This document shows, in pieces, positions 1 to 7,200 of a stretch of DNA of 44,167 nt. Origin of the DNA: a virus. The DNA is taken from positions 1 through 44,167 of the IMG/VR virus record IMGVR_UViG_3300020437_000013; one strand, 5' to 3'. Under the pieces are notes generated by a model, which was given only the letters and a program-made list of their open reading frames with translations, was not told the DNA's origin and did not search any database. Numbering within the stretch: the stretch's first letter is position 1; each line of letters begins with the position of its first letter. The position numbers and the translations under genes are program-made.

Positions 1-18
1 TATATAATACAGTTCGCC

Positions 19-47
19 TTGACGGTATGATTCTCTCATGCTATAAT
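19..47 (+). promoter_or_regulatory. sigma70-type promoter
   Basis: TTGACG (19-24) and TATAAT (42-47) are separated by 17 bases, a near-consensus host sigma70 promoter. The predicted transcription start is near 54, upstream of the ATG at 72. It implies that the in-frame ATG at 27 lies inside promoter DNA and is not the true start. Confidence 0.7.
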
Positions 48-71
48 GGTATTTTCTGGTTACATCACTCT

Positions 72-272
72 ATGGGTAAAGAAGACGAGTACATTTCACG
101 AGTAGTGGTCAATGTACAAAAACGAACAGTCAACTGCATATCATCTGATGGAGATGAAAAGTTGGTTGAATGTAAGAAACCTCAAGAGTTTGTGAATGTG
201 CTAGAGTTCTGCAAAACAGTCCTAGATCCCGAAGATGTTTTCTTCGAGGAGATAAAAGTTGCTGCAGAATAA
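72..272 (+). CDS. small hypothetical protein (66 aa)
   Basis: The protein begins MGKEDEYISRVVV and is acidic at its C-terminus (DPEDVFFEEIK). I recognise no domain. The reading frame is open upstream to the window edge and has an ATG at 27, but a strong promoter occupies 19-47, so the ATG at 72 is preferred. If the upstream frame is used instead, this is the 3' end of a longer gene cut by the window. A short gap with an AATAAATA late-promoter-like motif (268-275) separates it from the next gene. Confidence 0.6.
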   Translation: MGKEDEYISRVVVNVQKRTVNCISSDGDEKLVECKKPQEFVNVLEFCKTVLDPEDVFFEEIKVAAE

Positions 273-302
273 ATATCAAGATACAAGGTAGTGACAGGGA
301 AG

Positions 303-482
303 ATGGAAAAAGAATCAATAGATACAAGTCCATGTTCAATGGAGGATGATGGTGCTGACTTTATAAGGTCACACATAGAATTCATAGACATGCAAAAAGA
401 TAAAATCGTCCACAAAGATCCAGTTGACGAGATGGAAAAGTATTACGAACAATACTATTATGGCAGGGGGTCAGATGCATGA
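303..482 (+). CDS. small acidic hypothetical protein (59 aa)
   Basis: The protein starts MEKESIDTSPCSMEDDG and ends in a Tyr-rich stretch (YYEQYYYGRGSDA). It is strongly acidic and soluble, with no recognised domain. An in-frame GTG at 291 would add four residues; the ATG at 303 is preferred. The end overlaps the next start by four bases (479-482), indicating coupled translation. Confidence 0.6.
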   Translation: MEKESIDTSPCSMEDDGADFIRSHIEFIDMQKDKIVHKDPVDEMEKYYEQYYYGRGSDA

Positions 483-610
483 TTACTCCAAACTGGAAAC
501 ATCATAGTAATAAAGAACCCAAAAGAACTCTAAAACCACAAGCACTTAGAGCAGCAAAAAAAAGAACAAAAGTCCTCATTTCAAAACTAAAACATTATGC
601 CAATAGGTGA
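479..610 (+). CDS. small basic peptide (43 aa)
   Basis: Starts with an ATG overlapping the previous stop (ATGA) and reads MITPNWKHHSNKEPK, followed by a Lys/Arg-rich stretch up to HYANR. It overlaps the start of the next gene by 14 bases. The strongly basic composition contrasts with its acidic neighbours. It could bind nucleic acid, but no family is recognised. It is supported mainly by tight coupling and lack of any other gene in this stretch. Confidence 0.5.
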   Translation: MITPNWKHHSNKEPKRTLKPQALRAAKKRTKVLISKLKHYANR

Positions 611-926
611 ACACATGTATCCTTTTTATCGAGTATTTGATGAGAAGGGTCAGCAGTATTGTGATTGCAGTCACGAAGAATATGCGATTAGAACTGTAGA
701 GTTACACGCAGAGTATCAGAACGAGACATTTACTTATAGGAGAGTAGATGCTCCTAAACCACTACCACCACACATTGTTGATGTTAGTGCAGAGTATGAA
801 GCAGAACTGCCAGGTCAACAGGGACTTCCCAGTGCTAACAAGTTAAGTCAGAGAGAAAGACAAGAGAGATTGCATGATGATATAAGAAAAGAATTACAAG
901 AGGATTTTAGAGAGCCTATATATTAG
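597..926 (+). CDS. hypothetical protein (109 aa)
   Basis: The N-terminal part (MPIGEHMYPFYRVFDEKGQQ) looks like a small alpha/beta domain. The C-terminal third is charged and probably helical (LSQRERQERLHDDIRKELQ). No signal peptide or membrane segment is present, and no family is recognised. It lies just upstream of three consecutive genes for exported proteins and may share their transcript. Confidence 0.65.
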   Translation: MPIGEHMYPFYRVFDEKGQQYCDCSHEEYAIRTVELHAEYQNETFTYRRVDAPKPLPPHIVDVSAEYEAELPGQQGLPSANKLSQRERQERLHDDIRKELQEDFREPIY

Positions 927-950
927 TAGATAATACTCACTAAAAAGATA

Positions 951-1469
951 ATGAAGAAAATTATCCCCTTCATTATGGTTGCAGCGACTGGGTTAATAAG
1001 TACTCAGGTCAAAGCAGATTTGACACATAGATTATCCACCTCTACACAACTTACTGTGGACGGTGCAGCAACACAGGCTACAAGGATTGGGTCAACATAT
1101 ACTGTAAGTGGTAACAATATCACCGCAGGTACTATGGGTGGTCTAACTAAGGCATCTGGTGACAATGCTGCAACAGCAGCTGCTACACAAACCCAAGGTT
1201 CGTATAGCGTCACAACAGCAGGGTCAGCTTTCAGCCTTACGGAGTCATTCGTAATGGGAGATGCTGTAGCACCTATCGGATCAGGTGTAGATGTATCTTC
1301 TGGTATAGTGGCAGACATGCCAGCTTACGGTAGTGTTACTACACAGTCTGGAGGAGTCGCAGGTGATCTAGCTGGTACTATTACATCAGCAGGTGTTATG
1401 ACACTAACAGCGGGTGGAGCAGGTACAAGTGCTACAGGTCAGTTCGTTTCCGAGATTAGCATAGATTGA
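951..1469 (+). CDS. secreted Ala/Gly/Thr-rich protein (172 aa)
   Basis: A clear Sec signal peptide (MKKIIPFIMVAATGL, with likely cleavage after QVKA near residue 22) is followed by a low-complexity mature region rich in Ala, Gly, Ser and Thr (for example GDLAGTITSAGVMTLTAGG). That composition suggests beta-structure and an exported or virion-surface role. It is the first of three consecutive genes for exported proteins, nine bases upstream of the next. The composition matches exported hypothetical proteins typical of cyanophage genomes; the function is not established. Confidence 0.75.
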   Translation: MKKIIPFIMVAATGLISTQVKADLTHRLSTSTQLTVDGAATQATRIGSTYTVSGNNITAGTMGGLTKASGDNAATAAATQTQGSYSVTTAGSAFSLTESFVMGDAVAPIGSGVDVSSGIVADMPAYGSVTTQSGGVAGDLAGTITSAGVMTLTAGGAGTSATGQFVSEISID

Positions 1470-1477
1470 TATGACTA

Positions 1478-1957
1478 ATGAAGAAACTAATTGTCAGTGC
1501 TGTGATTGTAGTCCTTGCGAGTGCGAGGAGTGCGATTGCTGTTCCTGTGGTTCCTAATTTCCAACAAGGCTCGATGACGAGCCGCACCGAAACTCAATCT
1601 ACGGTGCAAGAAACCATAAATTCTATTGATTATCGTACAGGATGGGAATACTCAGTAACAGGGGTGGGAATCGAAAATGGTCAGAACCCCGTGAATCCAA
1701 ATGTGACAAACTCCACAGTCCAAGTAACGCCAGGAGTGTCGGCAACGAACGCCAATGGAGTGATAACATCAACTCTAACCTCATCATTCGATTCATTAGA
1801 TCTATCCAATCAACCAAACTTCACACTAACAACACCAGGTGGAGCATTCCAGTTCACTCAAAGTTATCAAGGACCTGGCATGACAAATCAAACAATAATT
1901 CAAAGAACAACAACAATAGAAAGCGTAACCGATACTACAAGTACATTTACACAATAG
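1478..1957 (+). CDS. secreted hypothetical protein (159 aa)
   Basis: The signal peptide MKKLIVSAVIVVLASARSA has likely cleavage after AIA near residue 21. The mature part is rich in Thr, Ser, Gln and Asn (TSRTETQSTVQETINS and a Thr-rich tail TTTIESVTDTTSTFTQ). There are no cysteines or recognised domains. Its last codons overlap, in another frame, the sequence that encodes the signal-peptide n-region of the next protein, so the two genes are probably translationally coupled. Confidence 0.75.
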   Translation: MKKLIVSAVIVVLASARSAIAVPVVPNFQQGSMTSRTETQSTVQETINSIDYRTGWEYSVTGVGIENGQNPVNPNVTNSTVQVTPGVSATNANGVITSTLTSSFDSLDLSNQPNFTLTTPGGAFQFTQSYQGPGMTNQTIIQRTTTIESVTDTTSTFTQ

Positions 1958-2934
1958 CAGCATTATTTGTTGCATCACCAACCTATGCAGAGGGTGTAGG
2001 TGGGGTTTCTGCCACAGCAAATCCGATCGCCAATAGTTCTGGCTCGGTGACCAATCAAGCTATACAGGTTTTACAAGGTCCGTATATAACTAACACTTAT
2101 GGAAATGGGGTCAGTTGTCAAGGTAGAACACTCAATATAACTCCATACTTCCAGTTTGCAGATTCTAGAAAGCATCCTTGGGAGGATTTTTATAACGAAC
2201 CACAATATAATACTACAGATATAACAGGTAGAATGGTCGATCAGACTAGAACTGTTAAAAACTATCCTTGGGAAACTTGGTACAATACTGAACTCAAATC
2301 AGATGGCACTAGATGGTTTGATGATGGTGATGACATGGAAATTACAGAGCAAGTTCCCGCAGGAGATGGAGTTCCAGATGCAGTAGTAAATCAATCATTA
2401 GACCCTATTTGGTACAAACCTATCAGAACAGACATGAGAGCAAACCAAAGTTTTAACATTGGTGTATCTGCTACCTTGTCTATACCATTAAATAAAAAAT
2501 TAAGAGATCAATGTGAGGAAGCGGCACAGGCACAGATAAATCATCAAGTACAATTAACATCAAATAAGAGACTCGATTTTGAATTGGCAAGATTGAAAAA
2601 CTGTGGTGAGTTAAAAAAAGCTGGAATATTTTTCCACCCTCAGTCTCAATATGCTTCTATTTGCTCAGATGTTGTAGTTACAGCACCAGGTGGTCAAGTT
2701 ATGCCACATGAACATAATCTACCACAACCAGAGTGGAATCCTCCTACTTCCTCTTCAAAGGTGGTAGACCCTTTGAATCCCGATACTTATTTGATTGAAC
2801 CTCGGAACGAGTCAACTTCTTCTCTGTCTTACCAAACTTTTTCTTCACAGACTCTATCCCCTTCTTCACAACAGGTTTCACAACCCGAAGGAGGAGGTCT
2901 GCTAGGGGTTTGGCAAATAGGGCAGACGCAGTAG
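1918..2934 (+). CDS. secreted hypothetical protein, start codon unresolved (about 339 codons)
   Basis: The frame encodes a convincing Sec signal: a basic stretch RKRNRYYKYI, a hydrophobic core TIAALFVAS and cleavage after PTYA. The mature protein begins EGVGGVSATANPIANSSG and carries paired NYPWETWYN / KHPWEDFYN motifs, a helical middle and a conserved-looking GVSATLSIPLNKKL. No ATG, GTG or TTG exists in this frame near the signal peptide; the first upstream ATG (1642) is deep inside the preceding gene in an unrelated frame. The coordinate 1918 marks the AGA codon where a Met would be expected; ATT at 1945 is the nearest rare-start candidate. The last 191 bases overlap the minus-strand gene ending at 2744, so the tail after roughly residue 275 may be a read-through extension. 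Confidence 0.65.
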   Translation, partial: RKRNRYYKYIYTIAALFVASPTYAEGVGGVSATANPIANSSGSVTNQAIQVLQGPYITNTYGNGVSCQGRTLNITPYFQFADSRKHPWEDFYNEPQYNTTDITGRMVDQTRTVKNYPWETWYNTELKSDGTRWFDDGDDMEITEQVPAGDGVPDAVVNQSLDPIWYKPIRTDMRANQSFNIGVSATLSIPLNKKLRDQCEEAAQAQINHQVQLTSNKRLDFELARLKNCGELKKAGIFFHPQSQYASICSDVVVTAPGGQVMPHEHNLPQPEWNPPTSSSKVVDPLNPDTYLIEPRNESTSSLSYQTFSSQTLSPSSQQVSQPEGGGLLGVWQIGQTQ

Positions 2935-3559
2935 CAACTGTCGCTATGACCGCAGTAGTCGATACAACCTCTACAGAGGGTAAAAATTGTTCTACTGCAG
3001 GAACTGGTTCCCATATAGTCTCACAGATTTTACCATCAGGTGATAATTTATATGCTTTTACTTGTTCCTTTCCTGTCTGAGATCTATCTCCTATTCTTCT
3101 AGCATTTGGTGGAGGACACTCTACTGACTCAGCAGTAGTGGGTGGTGTCTCTGGTGGTGTTACATCAGGTGTAGGTGGTGTAGGTTGTTCACTTGTGTCT
3201 ACTGGTGGTGCTTCTGGTTGTTCTGTTATTACTGTTTCCCATGTTAAATCCTCTCGTTCATAGTCAGGCGGTTCGTAGTAAGGAAGACCGCCATCACATA
3301 ATACAATATTACCTTTGGGGTCGTCATTTACTAGTGCCTTGTTGTTATTGCCTTCCTTCCGACTGGAATTCTCTCGACTTATCTTCACGCAACCAGGCAT
3401 ATCCACGATTGGAGCTCCAATCAGAATAGTTGCAGGTGGATGCACTGGTATTGATGATGGTGGAGTAAATAACCATATTCGAGTATCAGATACACCGATT
3501 GGTTGTACCTGATTAAAAGGAATATTTACACCATTTAAGTTAATATAGGGAATTGACAT
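2744..3559 (-). CDS. membrane-anchored Pro-rich protein (271 aa)
   Basis: The N-terminal half is beta-like (MSIPYINLNGVNIPFNQVQ). A Pro/Thr/Glu-rich linker follows at about residues 125-165 (TPDVTPPETPP). A hydrophobic segment near 205-225 (TTAVIATVATASALFA) precedes a basic C-terminal tail (KPVVKKGIESVKKKFGK, ending LPPLKRK). This suggests a single-pass membrane protein with a long Pro-rich stalk. It is the last and largest gene of a minus-strand overlapping operon and converges on the secreted-protein operon with 191 bases of overlap. The layout (stalk, one membrane segment, basic tail) is compatible with an envelope or lysis role, but that is inference. Confidence 0.75.
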   Translation of the reverse strand: MSIPYINLNGVNIPFNQVQPIGVSDTRIWLFTPPSSIPVHPPATILIGAPIVDMPGCVKISRENSSRKEGNNNKALVNDDPKGNIVLCDGGLPYYEPPDYEREDLTWETVITEQPEAPPVDTSEQPTPPTPDVTPPETPPTTAESVECPPPNARRIGDRSQTGKEQVKAYKLSPDGKICETIWEPVPAVEQFLPSVEVVSTTAVIATVATASALFAKPLADLLLRVVKPVVKKGIESVKKKFGKTEKKLTRSEVQSNKYRDSKGLPPLKRK

Positions 3560-3660
3560 AATAATGCTATGCTCAAAGAACCCCAGAATATTCTAGGGAC
3601 ATGTTTTAGAGGGATTGTCGGTCGTGATTGATAGACCTTCATAACTTGACCGTAATTCAT
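3535..3660 (-). CDS. small hydrophobic peptide (41 aa)
   Basis: Starts with an ATG overlapping the preceding gene's stop (ATGA) and reads MNYGQVMKVYQSRPTIPLKH, then VPRIFWGSLSIALL. One short hydrophobic segment lies near the C-terminus. It overlaps the start of the 271-aa gene by 25 bases. The continuous chain of overlapping starts through four minus-strand genes supports it; the function is unknown. Confidence 0.55.
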   Translation of the reverse strand: MNYGQVMKVYQSRPTIPLKHVPRIFWGSLSIALLCQFPILT

Positions 3661-3821
3661 TTTCGTTTACCGTTGCTTGGGTAGAGTGATTTAATTCGTT
3701 TTTGTCTATCTTCTTCTCTCTTTCTTCTTCTTTCAACTGCTTCATCCCACCATGTTACTGGCCACCTTTGAAGTTTCAAAGCAGCGATCCATAATTTTTT
3801 TCTAGGTAGATGGAGTTTCAT
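3657..3821 (-). CDS. small basic protein (54 aa)
   Basis: Reads MKLHLPRKKLWIAALKLQRW and continues into a Lys/Arg/Glu-rich helix (VERRRKREEDRQKR). It is Trp-rich and amphipathic in its first half and strongly basic, suggesting membrane-surface or nucleic-acid association. It is linked by four-base ATGA overlaps to the genes on both sides. No family is recognised. Confidence 0.6.
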   Translation of the reverse strand: MKLHLPRKKLWIAALKLQRWPVTWWDEAVERRRKREEDRQKRIKSLYPSNGKRK

Positions 3822-3964
3822 CTCTCCTTGCTCCTTCTTCTTCGGAAGTGTTCGTCAATTCTTTTTTTACCCCAATACATTCCATACAACCATGCTGTAA
3901 ATATAGCACCCTCAACCCATCCTAGAGTTTCCCATGCCCATTTTAAAAATTCCCAGAAATTCAT
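3818..3964 (-). CDS. small membrane protein (48 aa)
   Basis: Reads MNFWEFLKWAWETLGWVEGA followed by IFTAWLYGMYWGKKR and a basic tail (HFRRRRSKER). It has one Trp/Tyr-rich transmembrane segment with a positively charged C-terminus. Coupled by ATGA overlaps to both neighbours. Size and shape are compatible with a holin or an inner-membrane accessory peptide, but nothing in the sequence proves this. Confidence 0.6.
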   Translation of the reverse strand: MNFWEFLKWAWETLGWVEGAIFTAWLYGMYWGKKRIDEHFRRRRSKER

Positions 3965-4191
3965 TGTTTTAAGATAGTACCTTTGACTGGTCCTGATGTT
4001 TCAGGCCAAGCATTTTTTAATTGTATGAAAACTTCTTCTGCGACAACTTGCCTTATTTGTTCAATTTGTGCTTCTTGTCTCTTTGCAGGTCCGTCATTAA
4101 TGTTGTCAATTACTTGACCACCACCAACGATTGCACCTGTCCCAACGACTGCTGCTGCTGAACTATAAGTTGCTATCTTTTGAAGATCCAT
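3961..4191 (-). CDS. small membrane protein (76 aa), first gene of the minus-strand operon
   Basis: The N-terminus MDLQKIATYSSAAAVVGTGA continues into a Gly/Val-rich hydrophobic stretch forming one membrane segment or a signal-like anchor. The rest is a soluble helical segment (KRQEAQIEQIRQVVAEEV). It lies directly behind a divergent late-type promoter and overlaps the next gene by four bases. The function is unknown. Confidence 0.7.
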   Translation of the reverse strand: MDLQKIATYSSAAAVVGTGAIVGGGQVIDNINDGPAKRQEAQIEQIRQVVAEEVFIQLKNAWPETSGPVKGTILKQ

Positions 4192-4210
4192 AATATTATT
4201 ATATCATATG

Positions 4211-4231
4211 TATTTAGACTAGGCTAAATAA
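4211..4231. promoter_or_regulatory. divergent late promoters in a near-palindrome
   Basis: TATTTAGACTAGGCTAAATA (4211-4230) is a 20-base near-palindrome. The right half CTAAATAA (4224-4231) faces the + strand tail genes, and the left half reads CTAAATA on the minus strand toward the 76-aa gene. Both resemble the T4 late -10 TATAAATA, for which no -35 is needed. A minus-strand TATAAT (ATTATA at 4198-4203) is also present but is very close to the start codon. Confidence 0.65.
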
Positions 4232-4261
4232 CTGAAGCACACTGTATCTACTGGTAGTGAG

Positions 4262-7200
4262 ATGCCATTAAATAAGCTAGAGAATTTTATTAAGAATACC
4301 GAGGGTAGAATCCTTTATGTAAATCCAAATGATTTGGATTCTACAGATAGTATTACTAATCAGGGTAACTCCTTAACAAAACCTTTCAAAACAATTCAAA
4401 GAGCTCTTATAGAGTCAGCAAGATTTTCATATCAGTCAGGTATTGATAATGATGATACTGATAAGACAACGATCCTAATTTATCCAGGCGAGCATGTAAT
4501 TGATAATAGACCAGGTTTTGCAATCAAACCAGACCCTACAGATGCTACGAGAGCATTATCAGTTTCTCCTACAGGTGGAGAATCGTTGGCATCAAATACT
4601 TTTGGTTTAAGTCTTACAAGTGAATTTGATCTAACAGTAGAAAATAATGTATTATATAAATTTAACTCTGTTTATGGAGGTACAATAGTACCAAGAGGTA
4701 CTTCCATAGTTGGTATGGATCTTAGAAAGACAAAGATAAGACCATTATATGTACCAAACCCAACTGATGATGATGTACCCAAGTCTGCTATCTTCAGAAT
4801 AACTGGTAGTTGTTACTTCTGGCAGTTCTCATTCTTTGATGGAGATGAAAATAGTTTAGTATATACTGACCACCAACAGTTTAACGAGGCAAATCAATCA
4901 AAACCAACATTCTCTCACCATAAACTCACCTGTTTTGAATATGCAGATGGTGTTAATGATGTAGAGGGATATGTAACTGATCTTAGTATGTACTATTACA
5001 AACTAAGTTATGCATATCAAGAACCAACTGGTAGAGCAGTTAACTATGAGTATCCTAATTTCTTAGGAGATTTTGATAAGGTAAGACCAGAATATGAGAT
5101 AGTTGGTGCGTTAGGAAACGACCCACTTATAGTATCATCTATCATAGCAGGTGATGGTACAACTGCAACAACTCAGGTAACTGTCACTACACAGACACCT
5201 CATGGATTAGTTACAGGTACACCAATTAAGATGAGTGGTGTAAATGTTACACCTTACAATATATCAACAACAGTTCAGAGTGTAGAATCAGACACAGTAT
5301 TTACATATCTAATACCTGATGTCCCTGCTAACTTACCTGCTACTCCTACAAATATTAGTGCAGCAAGAGTAACTATTGAATCAGATACTGTTAAAGGTGC
5401 ATCACCTTATATCTTCAACTGTTCATTGAGATCAGTATATGGTATGAATGGTATGAAAGCAGATGGTGGTAAGGCAGATGGTTTCAGATCAATGGTTGTA
5501 GCACAGTTTACTGGTATATCACTACAAAAAGATGATAGAGCATTTGTAAAATATAATAAAGAGAGTCGTCAATACGAAGGAATATCATATTCTAAGACAA
5601 CTGGAGCTACACTAGCAGCAGAATCTAGTTCTACTGACCCTAACACAGTATATCACTTAGATAGTGGTGCTATCTATCGTAAGGGTTGGGAACAAAACCA
5701 TGTAGAAATGGATAATGATGCAGTCATGCAGATTGTATCTGTGTTTGCTATTGGTTATAATGGTCATATTAAAGGGTCAGGTGGATCAGACGCATCAATC
5801 ACTAACTCTAACTCTAACTTTGGACAACATGCTCTAATTGCAGGTGGATTTAGACCAGATGCTTTCCCAAGAGATGACCAAGGATATATTACACACATTG
5901 TTTCTCCTGAGTGGGTTCCTACTTATGAGGAAGATAGAGATAAGATATCATATTTCCAGTTAGATGTAAATAAAACACAACAGGCAGGTATATCATCACA
6001 CCTATATCTCTCTGGATTTAACAGAGAAGATGTACCACCTCTACCATTAACACAGGGTTACAGATTAGGTGCAAACTTAAATGAAGAATTATATGTATCC
6101 ATAGGTGGAACTGAATATGGATCTCCAGTTTACATGACAGAGAATGTAACAACTGGTGTTCAAACTGCAAGTATTGGTATCAACTCACATCAAGGAACTA
6201 AATTTAGTCCTGCAGGTGTACCAAATACTAATTTTGAACTAGCAATCAATGATATTGGTATTCAAAATGGAGAGACTATTCGTATTCTTAGTGATGATGG
6301 AGACTTACCAGAGGGATTAGAACCAAATAGAGTTTACTATGCTATCAAACCTACACCGACTGCATTAAAATTAGCAAGCACACTATCAAATGCTGTTAAT
6401 AATATTCCAATATCAGTCTATGGTGGTAGTGATCTAAGAGTAGAAAGTAGAGTTAGTGATAAGAAACCTAATGATATAGGACACCCAGTTCAGTTTGATG
6501 ACACACAAAAGAATTGGTATGTATTGACCAATACTGGATCAGAGTTGTATAACCAACTCAACACCAATGATTATATTAAAAATAATGAGGAGACAGACGC
6601 ATCATACTTCAAGAGATATGAAGATCGTAGAGGTATTGATAACAAATTATATAAAGTTCGCTATGTAATTCCAAAAGAGGCAGATAATTCCAGAGATCCC
6701 GTAGATGGATTTGTCTTACAACCTTCTAGTCAAACTGGATTTGCAAAAACATCTGATGCTACTGCTACATCAATTACTTCTGCAGATAATAATTTCAAGA
6801 GAAATTACGGGTTTATTGCTACATGTAGTGAGGTAGGCAATACTGTAACAGTCAGAGCAGAACTACCACATAATGTCAAGGTAGGACAACTTGTATATAC
6901 TGAGAATGTTCTCGATAGTAACAACCCAACAGGTGCAGATAAGAGAGGATATAATGGATTCTACAGAGTAACTGCAGTTCCAAATAATATGGAGTTCCAG
7001 TATGCTAATACAGATGTAGATGGGGACGCAAAGAATACAGGTAATTTCATAGACAATACTGCAGACAGAGGATTAGGTTTACCTAGATTTACTGTTAAAG
7101 ATAATATGGGCAACTTTGATGTCTACAGATCTACAGTATTGAAACCTTATGTCAAAGATGAGACTGATGGTGTATATCTATTAGAAGTCTTAGCATCTGA

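Noticed and set aside
1940-1960. Programmed ribosomal frameshift joining the 159-aa and following secreted genes
   Set aside because: No slippery heptamer or downstream structure is evident, and the second protein has its own signal peptide, so a fusion makes little sense.
3582-3598. Terminator at the CCCAGAATATTCTAGGG palindrome on the minus strand
   Set aside because: It lies within overlapping coding frames of the minus-strand operon and has no T-run; the AGAATATTCT palindrome is short enough to be chance.
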